Positions 1 through 11,199 are shown, counted from the stretch's first letter. The stretch: DNA of 64,000 nucleotides from Nitrosomonadales bacterium (GCA_016721605.1 JADKHS010000003.1:84793-148792); one strand, 5' to 3'. The notes: generated by a model not told the origin, from the letters alone. A program made the numbers and translations.

Positions 1-76
1 ATTTCCATTTTTTAAAACTAATCAAGTATAATGGCAGATTATTTTAGTAAGAAATCCACAAAAAGGAAGGCAAATA

Positions 77-1317
77 ATGTCTATTAATCGTATTACTTTC
101 TTCCCGGTCGGCAATGGAGATACCACCTTAATCGAAGCGAACGATAAAACGATACTTACAGATGTAAATTATCGTTGCGAGCGATATACCGATCGCTTTA
201 GACCATGTATTGATGTTAACGGTCAGATAGGAAACGCTGCCACCCTTGGGCAGGAGGAGGCATCAAAACCGTTCGAGTGGATTTATTACGATTTTGCTCT
301 CGATCTCCAGTACGCTTGTTATCAATCCAGTTATCGGAGCAATCGCGAATATCGGTTATCACTCCTGGTTTTGACTCATCCAGATAAAAATAACATGACC
401 GGCTTTGGAAAGCTCTTTTATGTGGGAGATACTGCTAAATTCGAGGATCGGCCAAGAGAAGATGACAAATTGATTTTGATCGAGGAAATGTGGATCAATT
501 CGTGCTTTACAGACCCAAAATTCGAGACTGACGAATCTAAACCCGTATTTCAAGAGATCCAGCGTAGATTGAATCTTCAAGGCAAGCAAGGTTCAGAATT
601 GAATGGCAATAGAATCAGCATACTGGAGGCAACATCATCATCGGACGGATTGGTTAAAACATTTTCTCGAAATATTGAGGCGCATGTTCTTTCTCCTGTC
701 AAAAAAGAAGGCGAAGCATCGAATGCTGCTCAAGCAGACGTTAACGATGCTAGCCTAGTTATACGTTGACAGTTAAAGTCTTTGGCGGCATGAATCGGAT
801 TATGCTAGGTGGGGATGCGACAGTTGAGGTTTGGGATCGTATCTGGCAAAACTATCAAAACAATACCGATAAGCTCAGTTGGCATATCTTGCTTGCGCCA
901 CATCATTGCGCCATTGATGCCATAGCGCGAAAAAATAAGGATGGCAAGTATGAATATTCCGAAAATGCGCTTAACGCACTTGGTCAGGTTATAAGTGATG
1001 GTTTCGTTGTATCCAGCAGCAAAGAGATCAAACACAATGATGACTTGTTGCCTAGTTGGGAAGCCAAGCAAAAATATCTCGGAATGTTGAAAGATGCGGA
1101 CGAAGCTCGGTTCTTAAACCCCGATACTCGGGCGAACGCACCTTTGCTTTACTCGCCACTTCAGGATGATAAACCTGAGCCGGTCGTGTTCACCTTGACC
1201 AAGGAAGGGCCTTCTCTTGATGAGCCTGCACCTGCTTCACCGCATACACCTCACAAGATTGTGCCGGTTGAAACGGGCAATGACGAATTCGGCTACAAAT
1301 GGAATATGAAAGTATAA
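77..1317 (+). CDS. MBL-fold metallohydrolase, ComEC-like (frameshifted)
   Basis: The product resembles metallo-beta-lactamase-fold hydrolases of the ComEC-like type. The N-terminal part carries an NGDTTLIE strand and a THPDKNNMTG segment where the usual HxHxDH motif is degenerate. The C-terminal part has LGGDA and LAPHHC motifs typical of the second half of the fold. The two halves lie in different frames that meet at 766-769; joining SLVIR to LTVKVFGG restores the expected strand before GGDA, so one base has been gained or lost there. A Shine-Dalgarno AGGAAGG precedes the ATG at 77. The substrate is unknown. Similar MBL proteins occur next to prokaryotic ubiquitin-like or other defence modules, but the partner genes would lie outside the window on the left. 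Confidence 0.55.
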
Positions 1318-1377
1318 AGTGAGATTCGTTGGCAACCGTGGAGTCTAACGAGTAAAGCAACAAATTTTTTCGTCATA

Positions 1378-1580
1378 TCACTGTGTAAATGCGACAGAGG
1401 GCAGGTAGCCAAGGCGAGCCTGCCCTCTTTGTCGGTTGTAGAATGCTTCGATGTACTCGGTAATTTCCTGCGTTGCTTGTGCTCAGGTACGGTAGTGCCG
1501 ATGGTGGATTAGCCCATTTTTGAGAGTACTCTGAAGCTTTCCATCGGTAGCATTATCCCAAGCGGCGTCATAGATGCCAT
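1378..1580 (-). pseudogene. IS3-family transposase C-terminal remnant
   Basis: Translating the minus strand gives WDNATDGKLQSTLKNGLIHH, a stop where Arg is expected, then EITEYIEAFYNRQR and RLGYLPSVAFTQ. This is the classic end of the IS3 OrfB integrase domain (the WDN motif with the catalytic Glu region and the YNxxR..LGY.SP tail). Only the last 65 or so codons survive, with an in-frame stop near 1485, so the element is dead. No inverted repeat could be matched at the left. Confidence 0.7.
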
Positions 1581-1898
1581 CATACCGATTGCTCCATCAC
1601 CTCCCGGTAACCGGGTATATTAGCGACCTCGATCCGATCTTCTTGTAACACACCGCCCTAGCTTTATTATAGATGCGCTTGGTGCGATCCACGCCTGCTC
1701 AAGTTTTTACAGTACACCTCAAGTCCTCCCTCAACGCCGCAATACGCAAGCGGGTGCATTTATGCTTTGCTGTATTCAAAACTCGACAGCCGTATCAACA
1801 TGGTTACCTGAAAAATACTTGACGTTAAAGACGGTATCTACCGAGCTGATTTGTGGACCATTACGAAACATTGGTCCGAACAGCGCGCTGGGGAACAG
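1581..1898. other. Intergenic stretch without a recognisable gene
   Basis: About 320 bases between the IS3 remnant and the end of sorB. All frames are short and none reads as a known protein. It probably holds further decayed mobile-element DNA, but nothing can be named. Confidence 0.5.
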
Positions 1899-2537
1899 TT
1901 ATTGAGACAAGACGTAACGTGCGAGGACGTCGGCCTCAGCATCGCTAAGATGCCCAAATGCCGGCATTGACACCGGCCCCCATTTGTTGGAGCCACCATC
2001 GCGGATGTTGCGCGCTACCAGCGCAGCCGCGTTGGCACTGGAAGCATATTTCGCCACCACATCCCGGAAGGCTGGCCCTACGATCTTCTTGTCGATCGAA
2101 TGGCATGCCATGCAGTTATTGGCCGCGAGCAGTGCTTTTGCGTCGGCAGGTTCAGGCGTCGCGGTGGGCGCGACGGTCTCCGGTTTGCCCGCTGTATTTA
2201 GTGCCACCGTCCCGCTGTTGCGTTCTACGCCATAGGTTTTAACCAGATAGTCGACGATAACAGGGATATCTTCGTCCGCAAACTTCGCGCCAAATGGCAC
2301 CCGCATTTTCTTGACGGTAGCCTCCCAATAGTCGCGCGTTGAAGTAGGCGGCTGTGACTGGATATAATGAACCGAGTGGCAAATCATGCAATTGCGTTGG
2401 GCCAGCATATAGCCAGGCAGTTTACTCGGCTTGAACACGGCGGTTTCAGGCGGCAACTGGATGTCGAGGGCGATTGCAGAGCCAGGTGTAAGGGTACTTG
2501 CCGCCGCCAGTAAAATGCAAATCAGGGTGTACCTCAT
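1899..2537 (-). CDS. sorB: Diheme cytochrome c subunit of sulfite dehydrogenase
   Basis: This is a 212-residue exported cytochrome c with two heme c motifs, CMICH at about residues 50-54 and CMACH at about 142-146. The start at 2537 is chosen because it directly yields a Sec signal peptide (MRYTLICILLAAASTL..) and has a good ribosome site (AAGGAGA); an upstream in-frame start would add 15 residues before the signal. It follows sorA by 10 bases and should accept electrons from the molybdenum subunit in the periplasm. The classical SorB is a small monoheme protein, so this two-domain form is larger than usual. The second heme domain resembles the separate cytochrome at 49321-49695 (both have the CH..ID.K.VGPA pattern). 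Confidence 0.8.
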   Translation of the reverse strand: MRYTLICILLAAASTLTPGSAIALDIQLPPETAVFKPSKLPGYMLAQRNCMICHSVHYIQSQPPTSTRDYWEATVKKMRVPFGAKFADEDIPVIVDYLVKTYGVERNSGTVALNTAGKPETVAPTATPEPADAKALLAANNCMACHSIDKKIVGPAFRDVVAKYASSANAAALVARNIRDGGSNKWGPVSMPAFGHLSDAEADVLARYVLSQ

Positions 2538-2547
2538 GCGTTTCTCC

Positions 2548-3810
2548 TTAAACAGCAACAACGTGGATTGACTCGACCGCATTGCGCATATAGCCGCCTG
2601 GGTTCACCAACGGATTGAGCGGCTGGCCCTGACCGATCCGGTTGACCGCACGCACCAGCAATTCGTGGCTCCCTTTGTGTTTTGGCGTGAACGCCACGCT
2701 CCATTCGCGAAAGGAGTACCTGCCCAGATCCTTGCCCAGCTGAGCGGCCTGCCAGTTTTGGCCGCCGTCGGGCGAAAACGCAACCTCGGTCACGCCGTAC
2801 CCGCCATCAAAAGCGATCCCGCGCACGATGACTTGGCGTCCGCTCTTGATTTGCATGCCACTGGTTAGGCTAGTCACGAACGAGCGTACGTTCATGCGGT
2901 TGACCGGTATGGTCTTGACGGACTCTTTTCCCGGCTCGATGCAGGCACACGGATTGTCCGGAATGCGATAGGCCTTGTTCATCCAGAACCCATCGAATAC
3001 CTTGCCGGTTACCGTAATGTCGGACAAGTGTTTCACCCAATAAGTGCCGTAGTAGCCAGGGACAACCAGCCGCACTGGATAGCCATTCAGCAAAGGAAGG
3101 TCGGCGCCGTTCATTTGCCACGCCAGCATCACTTCACCGTCGAGCGCGTGATCGATATTAAGTGCCTTTATGAAATCGGGCGCATTACCTACGGACGGCG
3201 TGTCGAGGCCATTGAATGCGACCTGCACCGAGCCAGCTTTCACGCCCGATTTTTCCAGCACCTTGCGCAGCGGGATGCCAGTCCAACGCGCGTTACCCAT
3301 GGCACCGTTCGAAAGCTGACCGCCGTTGACGCGTGGCGTAAAGTGGCCCCGGCTGTTACCGGAACACTGGTCGACGGCGACCAGATCGACCGCGTCAGCC
3401 ATTTGCTTGAGGTCAGCGAGCGACAAATTGAGCGGTGTGTTGACGTTGCCACCGATGCGCAACCGATAGCTCAACGCATCGATCGAGGTGGGAATGCCGC
3501 TCCAGTGATAGCGTACGAAGAAAGCGTCGTTGGGCGTGATCACCCCTTCATTGAATACGCTGAATGGGGTTTCCAGCTGCGGCGGGCGGGCAGTGAGCAT
3601 GATCAGCGGACGCTTTTGCGGGTATGCGACGAGATCCCGCTCACCATTTTCGAACGGCAGCGTGACGTGACCGGATTCTCCAGCAAATGCTGTCAGTACT
3701 GTACTGCCGAATGCGCTTGCAGCGCCCAAGGTGCCAGCCTGCCGGAGAAGTTTGAGAAAGGCGCGCCGCTGCAATGCACCCGCTGTCAACACCAAAGTAG
3801 GCTTCACCAT
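2548..3810 (-). CDS. sorA: Periplasmic sulfite dehydrogenase, molybdopterin subunit
   Basis: A 420-residue member of the sulfite oxidase family, oxidising sulfite to sulfate. A twin-arginine signal (QRRAFLKLLRQAG) occupies about residues 14-45, so the folded Mo-enzyme would be exported by Tat. The molybdenum-binding cysteine is seen at residue 149 in VDQCSGNSRGHF, followed by the GGQLSNGAMGNARWTG segment of the cofactor domain. The C-terminal third (VRGIAFDGGYGVTEVAFSPDGG) is the Ig-like dimerisation domain of this family. The reading frame is intact. It is transcribed ahead of sorB, forming a SorAB-type unit that passes electrons to cytochrome c. A GGAGAT ribosome site lies upstream of the ATG. 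Confidence 0.88.
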   Translation of the reverse strand: MVKPTLVLTAGALQRRAFLKLLRQAGTLGAASAFGSTVLTAFAGESGHVTLPFENGERDLVAYPQKRPLIMLTARPPQLETPFSVFNEGVITPNDAFFVRYHWSGIPTSIDALSYRLRIGGNVNTPLNLSLADLKQMADAVDLVAVDQCSGNSRGHFTPRVNGGQLSNGAMGNARWTGIPLRKVLEKSGVKAGSVQVAFNGLDTPSVGNAPDFIKALNIDHALDGEVMLAWQMNGADLPLLNGYPVRLVVPGYYGTYWVKHLSDITVTGKVFDGFWMNKAYRIPDNPCACIEPGKESVKTIPVNRMNVRSFVTSLTSGMQIKSGRQVIVRGIAFDGGYGVTEVAFSPDGGQNWQAAQLGKDLGRYSFREWSVAFTPKHKGSHELLVRAVNRIGQGQPLNPLVNPGGYMRNAVESIHVVAV

Positions 3811-3917
3811 GCTGATCTCCGTTATTGTTATTCAATCGGTCAACGCACACTGCTGTTGTCGAGTATAGCGAAAATTTCGATTTCGGCGCTATGTGATTTG
3901 TAAAGGGCAATGCGATC

Positions 3918-4090
3918 ATGAGCGCTACTATTTTATTTAGCATGGCGCTTGGCCTGCAAGCACCTTGGCAAGTGAACGATACTTCGTTTGCCGCCAAGTT
4001 AGGTTGGGCACCTGCATGAGATACCTCCGAAACGAACTGCACATTAACCTGGTGGATACGGGGAATGGCAGCATCGGATTGGAGTGGGCA
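3918..4090 (+). pseudogene. ISL3-like transposase N-terminal remnant
   Basis: From the ATG at 3918 the frame reads MSATILFSMALGLQAPWQV then NDTSF, like the start of ISL3-family transposases (LFSLALGL..PW.V). A stop follows after about 33 codons, and a shifted frame continues with ELHINLVDTGNGS, matching the next ISL3 strand. The zinc-binding CPxCG part and everything downstream are absent. The call rests on this short similarity only. Confidence 0.45.
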
Positions 4091-4253
4091 AATAGGTGAT
4101 GGAGTAGATGGTGAGCGGTGAGAGGTTGGGCTTCATTTCATTCAGCTTAACCGACCGAGCTTAGAATTAGAGGGTTGATCTTAAATTTGATGATATGATA
4201 CGATCAAGATCAGTCAACGCTTGATCAGCTATTCATTGTTTTAAAAGGAATAT

Positions 4254-5430
4254 ATGCTAACCATTTCAACGAATGAAATATTAGATCGGTTTGAGTTTGA
4301 TAATCCATGGTGGACTCAGGGGGAAGGAATCGAAGAACGCTTCGCAGGTTTCCCTCGAAGGTTTTACTTTAATTCGCTTATCTCTAATTCAAGATCGCCG
4401 CTAATCGGCGAATGTAGACGCCGGGTTGGAAAGTAATGGTCTACCAAATTCAGGCCGGTTATTCGAGAGGTACCGGGAATAATCATAATGTCACCAGAAA
4501 CTCCGCTTGGGAGCGGATTGCTTAGAAAAATGTTGAATTTGTTTCAAATCATTCAGCAAAAAGACGACCAACTATATATTTTCTTTGATGAAGTGCAATA
4601 TTTACGTGATTGGGAAATTCATCTTAAGTCATTGGTCGACTCCTATGCTTCATATCGCTTTGCTGTTACAGGATCGGCCGCTGCTGCATTGAAGCTCAAG
4701 AGCCAAGAGTCAAGCTGGGCGTCTCACGTTGTCTTCCCACTGACTTTTCCGAATATATTAACTTCATCAAGCGGAAAGATGAACTAATCGACTGGAATAA
4801 AATTAAGCTCGAATAAATACGTTACTCGGATAGATGAATTAAAAGGGTTTGGCATATTTGACTTGGGGATATCCTGAAGCGGTTATGTCAAAGGTTATCC
4901 AGCAAGATCCAGGTCGATACATAAAAAGCGACATAATCGATAAAGTTCTTTTGCGAGACTTGCCTAGTTTGTATGGTATTAGTGATATTCAGGAACTGAA
5001 TAGGCTTTTTACAACATGGCCTAGTCACACGGAATGTTACTTTAGAAGCCCATCCAGAATCACAGGTAGCAAAAACACTATTAAACGCTATTTAGAATAT
5101 CTTGAAGCTGCTTTTCTAATTCGTCGCGTTAACAGAATTGACAATAATGCTAGGCATTTTAAGCGAGAACAAATTCCAAATTGACTTCCCATCAAGCTCA
5201 GCACTATTTGGGTCCATTGGCGAAGATGCACCGTAGGGTCATTAGTCGAGACTGCCAATACAGTCAGTGGCTATATAAATTTAACTTGTTTATGCACGAT
5301 GGCCAGCGGAGAGGTTAATATTGTTGCTTTAGGTAAAGCACACAATGCCGATTTGGATTGTAAAATTAAAATTACCGTGTTGTTTCTAATTATGGTGGAA
5401 CCTGAAGTTTAGCTTGCAAATATACAGGAG
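4254..5430 (+). pseudogene. AAA+ ATPase with DUF4143-type C-terminus, decayed
   Basis: Several frames together resemble the archaeal-type AAA_14/DUF4143 ATPase family. The N-terminus (ILDRFEFDNPWW) leads to a broken Walker A (RRVGK followed by a stop where T/S is expected). A Walker B-like FFDEVQYLRDWE lies at about 4580-4615 with sensor-like FAVTGSAAA, and DUF4143-like YLTWGYPEAVMSK and LRDLPSLYGISDI follow at 4850-4995. The tail (ALFGSIGEDA, GEVNIVALGKAHNADLD) continues to about 5430. At least four frame changes and stops are present, more than in neighbouring genes, so it is probably truly dead. Functional relatives are poorly understood and often act like toxin or mobile-element cargo. 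Confidence 0.6.
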
Positions 5431-5650
5431 CGTAGCACAGTTCGTCCTACAAACTGCTACAGACAGTGTTAGGATATAAAAATGCTAGCCTTTAAATTTG
5501 CCAGAAGCATGCTTTTATCTCTTCTTGCAGGCACCAAGTGATAGTTAATAAGCAGAACCTTGACCCCATGCCTTGGCAGATAAAGGGGTTATGGAGAATG
5601 AGTCCAGGGGAACATTGATTTTTCATGGTCCAACCAAAACGCTGGTCTCG

Positions 5651-6412
5651 TCAACCGCATTCATTGGTGATGCGCGCAAACTCTGCCACTCCCAGGGTTT
5701 CCGCGCGCAGTTGCGCATCTATTCCCAACCGGACGAAATCATCTTCTGTCAAATAGGCCTTGAGCGTGTTTCGCAGGGTCTTGCGTCGTTGCCCGAAGGC
5801 TGCGGCGACAATTTGTGCAAATAATTTTTCGTTTTGCACCAGTACTTCGCTGGCTGGCAGCGGGATCATGCGCACAATGGCGGAATCCACTTTGGGTGAG
5901 GGACGAAAAGATTCCGGCGGAACGTCGAGTAACTTTTCCATATAGAAACGGTATTGCAGCATCACCGACAAGCGGCCATAGGCTGGGGTTGATGGTTCAG
6001 CCACCATGCGCTCCACTACTTCGTTCTGCAACATAAAGTGCATGTCGTGTATGCGCTCGCAGTAGTCTGAGAAGTGAAACAGTAGCGGGGACGAAATGTT
6101 ATAGGGCAGGTTGCCGACAATGCGCAAGGGCGCGGGCAATTGCGCCAGGTCAAACTTAAGTGCATCGCCCGCATGGATGATCAGCTTATCCTGCGGGTAG
6201 TCTTTTTCCAGGCGCGCAATAATGTCGCGATCGATCTCCACTACATGCAATTGATTAAGCCGCTGCAGTAAAGGGCGAGTCAGCGCACCCAGGCCAGGGC
6301 CGATTTCCACCATGATGTCCGCCGCTTCTGGGCGGATGACGCGGATGATGTCGGCGATAATTTGCTCATCCACCAGGAAATTTTGACCAAATCTTTTACG
6401 TGCTTTATGCAT
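5651..6412 (-). CDS. rsmA: 16S rRNA dimethyladenosine transferase
   Basis: A 253-residue RsmA/KsgA, which dimethylates two adjacent adenines in the terminal helix of 16S rRNA during small-subunit maturation. The start RKRFGQNFLVD is diagnostic. SAM-binding VEIGPGLGALT is at about residues 35-45 and the catalytic NLPYNISSP at 101-109. Length is normal and the frame intact. It is the last gene of the minus-strand run lptD-surA-pdxA-rsmA, 53 bases after pdxA. Confidence 0.95.
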   Translation of the reverse strand: MHKARKRFGQNFLVDEQIIADIIRVIRPEAADIMVEIGPGLGALTRPLLQRLNQLHVVEIDRDIIARLEKDYPQDKLIIHAGDALKFDLAQLPAPLRIVGNLPYNISSPLLFHFSDYCERIHDMHFMLQNEVVERMVAEPSTPAYGRLSVMLQYRFYMEKLLDVPPESFRPSPKVDSAIVRMIPLPASEVLVQNEKLFAQIVAAAFGQRRKTLRNTLKAYLTEDDFVRLGIDAQLRAETLGVAEFARITNECG

Positions 6413-6465
6413 GGGAGTACCAGGAAATTTTTATTTCTGCTTTCGCGAGGATAACGATCTCTCGA

Positions 6466-7466
6466 TCAAGGGAGGGCTAAATCATGCAGTCTTTCATGTT
6501 GCGCCATATCTGCTGCCATCTGAATCGCTTCAAGCATGCTGCCTGCCTCGGCGCGCCCGCTACCGGCCAGTTCCAGCGCGGTACCGTGATCCACTGAAGT
6601 ACGAATGATAGGCAGGCCCAGCGTTACATTTACTCCCCGCCCGAAACTGGCATGCTTCAATACCGGCAGCCCTTGGTCGTGGTACATGGCCAGTACGCAG
6701 TCGCATTGTGCAAGCCGTTGCGGGGTAAAAAGCGTGTCGGCGGGTAGGGGGCGCTGATATTTATGCCTTGCGCGCGCAACCGATCCAGCACCGGAATCAT
6801 GATGTCGATTTCTTCGCGTCCAAGATAGCCGCCCTCACCTGCATGAGGATTAAGTCCGGCAACCAGAATGCGAGGCTTGGCAATGCCGAAACGGCGCATA
6901 AGATCACGTTGAATAACATGCAGTACATTTTCCAATAATGCTGGCGTAATTGCGTCAGCCACTTGCCGCAAAGGCAGGTGAGTGGTGGCAAGCGCCACAC
7001 GCAGGCCGCCGCCCACAAGCATAATGACCACTTGCTCGGTATGCAACTTTTCCGCTAGAAATTCAGTGTGTCCAGTGAAAGGAATGCCAGCATCGTTGAT
7101 GATGCCTTTGTGTACAGGCAAGGTGACCATGCCAGCGAATTCGCCCGACTGGCAACCTTGCATCGCGCGGGTTAGCAGATTGAGAACATAAGGACTGTTG
7201 GCTGGATTTAGCTGGCCGGCCTGAACGGGTTGTGCCGTCGGCACATGCAGCACGCGTAAATGTCCGGATGGTAGAGGCAATATTTGCTGCGGATCATAAT
7301 CATGCCATTGAACACTTAGCCCAAGCAGCGCTGCGCGCTGTTGCAACATGTTCTTGTCGGCCAGCACCACCAGTGCCTGCCCTTGTTGGGCCAATTGTAG
7401 ACATAGGTCGGGGCCTATGCCAGCGGGCTCACCGGCAGCGATAGCCAATAATGCGGTTTGCGCCAT
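6466..7466 (-). CDS. pdxA: 4-hydroxythreonine-4-phosphate dehydrogenase (frameshifted)
   Basis: PdxA catalyses the NAD-dependent oxidation in the DXP-dependent pyridoxal phosphate pathway. The N-terminus has AAGEPAGIGPDL; PVHKGIINDAGIPFTGHTEF and the metal-binding region follow. The frame breaks at a run of G at 6747-6751 (C run on the coding strand); adding one base restores LPADTLFTPQRL and the MYHDQGLPVLKHASFGRGVN tail. This is the pattern of a homopolymer sequencing error in an otherwise normal gene. The ATG overlaps the surA stop codon (TAATG), so the two are probably translationally coupled. Confidence 0.9.
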
Positions 7467-8949
7467 TAGGGCGTTTGTTCGAGGCGATACTCAATGGTGG
7501 CCCCGTCACGTAACTGGCGCAGCCAGTCTTGATATGCAGCGTCAGACTTATCGGCACGTATCGCCATTTGTGCTTGTTTCTTTTTCTCTTTCACACTGAC
7601 ATCGGTGTTGCGGCGGTCTAATACCTGGATCAAATGCCAGCCGAAGGCAGATTGCACGGTGCTACTCATCTGCCCGATTTCTAATTGATCCATTGCGGCC
7701 TCAAATTCAGGCACCGTTTCGCCAGGTGAAATCCAGCCTAAATCACCACCCTTCGCAGCACTGCCGTCTTCAGAATAAAGTTTGGCCTGCTTGGAAAAAT
7801 CAGCCCCTTTTCTATTCGCTGTTTGATAATCAACAGACGATTCTTGGCTTCATTTTCTGGCACCAGTTCGCTGGTTTTTATCAGGATGTGGCGTACTTGG
7901 GTTTGTATAATGACTATTGGATTCTCTTTGCTGCGCTTTTCAAGCAACTTGAGGATGTGAAAACCATTTGGGCTGCGAAATACTGGGCTGGTCTCACCGG
8001 GAGTCATTTTTTTCATTACTTCCAGAAAAATGGCAGGGGTACGATCAGCTGATCTCCATCCCAGATTGCCGCCTTCCAAGGCGTCCTTGGCATCAGAAAA
8101 TCCTGCCGCCACTTGGGCAAATTCTGCGCCACCGCGCAATTGTGCCAAGGCTTGCTCGGCGCGTTGCCGGGTAGCCTGGATTTTATCGGCACTAGCTTGT
8201 TCCGGCACCAGCACCAAAATGTGCGCTAAATGGTACTCCTCTCCCTTACCTAATTGCTTAGCTTGGTTATTAAGGTAGTTTTCGATCTCGCCGTCGCTAA
8301 TCACCAGTTTACTGTCCACTTCACGCTCGCGCAGACGAGCATAGGTAATTTCGCCGCGAATTTCCTCCCGAAATTTTTTGAAACTTACTCCATCTTGCTC
8401 CAGCTGGGCGCGAAATTCGGTCAACGAAGGGAATTTATTTTCCTTGGCGATGCGCTGCAAGGTTTTGTCGAGCTGGATATCATCAATGCGTATACCAGTT
8501 TCCTTGGCAAATTGGATTTGCAACATTTCCGTGATCATCCGTTCCAGTATTTGCTTCTTCAACAAATCTGGGGCAGGCAACGTTGTACCTTGTTTTTTCA
8601 ATTGGCGTTCTACGTTACTAAGCCTGTCTTCAAGTTCGTAAAGGGTAATCGCATCGTTGTTTACAACTGCAACAATCTGGTCAATCAATCTAAGCTGCGT
8701 TTGCGACGCGATGTTTTTCGTTGTATCGGTGGCTTGCACATCAACGGCGGGCGATATAACTGGACTCTGAGGCGAGATTTTTTTTGTTACGACGGGGGCT
8801 GCTACATCAGTAGCAGGAGATGTACTTTTATTTTGTAGCTTAATTTTTTTGGTTGTGGCGGAGGCTTTCTGCAAGCCAGCGGCAGAGGCATTTGCCGCGC
8901 TGACTAGTGATACAAAAAGAAGTACCAGCATCGACTTGACATACAGCAT
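7466..8949 (-). CDS. surA: Periplasmic peptidyl-prolyl isomerase/chaperone SurA (frameshifted)
   Basis: SurA escorts outer-membrane proteins, including LptD, through the periplasm. The start at 8949 gives a signal peptide (MLYVKSMLVLLFVSLVSA). A Lys/Ser/Thr/Pro-rich linker of about 60 residues follows, longer than in E. coli, then the SurA N domain (DQIVAVVNNDAITLYELEDR) and two parvulin domains (HILVLVPEQ..NLGWRSADRTP and HILIKTSELV..). The second parvulin domain is broken near 7800 by a one-base indel; the rest continues in another frame to the stop at 7466. It lies between lptD and pdxA, the usual arrangement. Confidence 0.9.
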
Positions 8950-8980
8950 AGTATCTTTAGATTTCCTAAATAAGAATTTG

Positions 8981-11199
8981 TTAGCGTAATCCCTGCTCTG
9001 AGCTAACAACTGCGGGTTGGTTCAATTTTGTAAAGCCGGCAATGCTCTGGCGCAATGCGTTCAAAGGATCGGAACCTATCCTGACCATGCCATTCAATTC
9101 TAATTGCACAAAGATACCCGTTGAAAGCTCATTGGTGGCTGTAGCAAAACGTTGTGCCACTACCCGCAGTGCCCAACAGCTTTCATTATACTCGAGCCCG
9201 CTCAGCAGCTCCAAAATACGGTTGTCCTGCAGGGAATAATTCCAGCGTGCCATCATGCTCCAATGCCTCGACAATGGCCACTGAGTGGATATGTCCACCT
9301 GCCTCAGGCTGTCACGCGTAAAACGGTAGCCTAGGTTGAGCACTTTGCCGCTTTCGGGCTGGTAACGCGCGCCCACATTTAATTTCTCTTCGCGTCCTTG
9401 ATTGGGGTTGTACTGGAATGCGCTGTTCAAGGACAACTTGGGGGTAATCTGGCCCAAGACAGCAAACAAAATATCCGATTTATTGTTGGTGACTTGCTCA
9501 GGAGTTACCAGACTTACCAACGGTGTCTTGAAGCTGAAACGCTGACCTACGGCGACGCGCAATCGCTCCGCACCACTATTGGCCTCAAGCAGACGCGAGG
9601 TAAGTGACAGTGTTACATGTTTGGCATCACCAATGCGATCACTACCGAAAAACCGGTTTTCAGTAAACATCTGGGCAAAGTTAAAGTCGGCCTGGGCTGT
9701 GTCGAAATTCGGCAACAGGTTTTGATTGCGGTACGGAATGTATAAGAAATAAGCGCGTGGTTCCAACGTCTGTACGTAATTCCGTTTTCCCACATTCCAA
9801 TCGCGTTCCAGCACCATACCGCTGTCCAGCTAACAATCGGCAAAGTCCGTGTTGCATCGGGCAGTGCCGCCAAATTGTTATCACCCAATGCATAGTAGGT
9901 GTGATGCACGCCAAATTTTGGGGTCACATAAAATGAAGGCGTGGTAATTAGCGGGTAACTTATACTGGGGTACATGACTAGACGCCGCCCATTAACGGCT
10001 GTGGGATGGCTGAAATTTACAAATTCTCCGGTAAATGCCACATTTGCCCCTGCCAGTGGACGTAGCGCGCCCACGGTTATTTGCGGCAAGCGACGATATG
10101 GCTCCAGAACTGGCGCAGCAGGATCTTGCAAAGTTTGATAGCTTTGCATGCGTGCCGCTGCATTCCACCAACTACCCCCGTAAGAAACTACGCCTTCGCG
10201 CACCAGATTGGTTAATGATGTGTTGCTCACCGCGTTTGATAAGTCACGGAAATAGGTATGGTCTGATACGTAGTTGAAATTTGTTGATGCGCTTAACCCA
10301 TAACCCAAATTCTGCGTATGCTTGAGAGATGTCCGTAAACGGGTGCTGTTAGTAAGGGCATCATTGGGTAATACGTCTAAATGAGCCTCACCGGCATAAT
10401 TTTTGTCTATATAGCGAAATTCGTTATTAAGCATTAGCCCCCGCTTGGCCATTGCGCGCGGTGCAATGGTCGCATCACGGTTGGGTGCGATATTCCAGTA
10501 ATAGGGCAGCGTCACTTCGCTACCACTCCTCGCGGTACTACCGAACACCGGACCAAGAAAGCCCGATTGGCGTTTGTCACTGAGCGAGAAATCCATCCAC
10601 GGCATATACAAAATAGGCACACCCAGAAACTCCACGCGGGCGTTGCGTGCCACCCCTATTTGGCGGTCGTTGTCAATTTCCAGTTGGCTCGCCTTTAGCA
10701 TCCAGTCGTCGTTGCCTATAGGGCAGATGGTATATGCCACATTCTGTACGGTGTATTTCTGCCGGCCTTCCATATGCAGGATATCGGCGCTCCCGCGCGA
10801 ATTGTTGGCGGCCAGATGAAACACCGGCTTCGTCATATCGCCGATATTTGTATCCAGGTTAAGCTTCACATACGGGCCCTGCATTTTGATGCCGTTCTGC
10901 TCCACGCGCACCGCACCATCGGCAACCAGTTCTTGGCTGCTTTGCCGGTATACCACACGATCAGCGAATATAGCCTGCCCGCGCTTGCGCACCTCGACTT
11001 CGCCGCTAGCGACAACCTGATTTTCAGTCTGGCCTTCCACGCGCTGTGCCGAAATGAAAGCAGGCGTCTCTTCGTCGCCTTTTGGCAAATTCATGAAGGT
11101 ACGGTCAAGTTTCAGCCGCAAAACTTCGCCCTCGGCGTAAACCATAGGTGTAAAAATGCAGAGTAGGGAAAGCGCAACGAGGTTAAGGCGCAAATGCAT
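8981..11199 (-). CDS. lptD: LPS-assembly outer-membrane protein LptD (frameshifted)
   Basis: LptD is the beta-barrel that, with the LptE lipoprotein, inserts lipopolysaccharide into the outer leaflet. A signal peptide (about residues 1-22) precedes the OstA-like periplasmic domain (FISAQRVEGQTENQVVASGE..FADRVVYRQSS). The barrel region begins with VPILYMPWMDFSLSDKR and ends with FVQLELNGMVRIGSDPLN. The two frames meet near 9815-9835, where one base is missing or extra. Its downstream neighbour surA encodes its chaperone. Confidence 0.92.

Noticed and set aside
3028..3903. A 291-codon open frame on the plus strand
   Set aside because: It lies antisense to the intact sorA gene, which has clear domains and a ribosome site; the frame is a codon-bias shadow.
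8254..8838. A 194-codon open frame on the plus strand
   Set aside because: Antisense shadow of surA.
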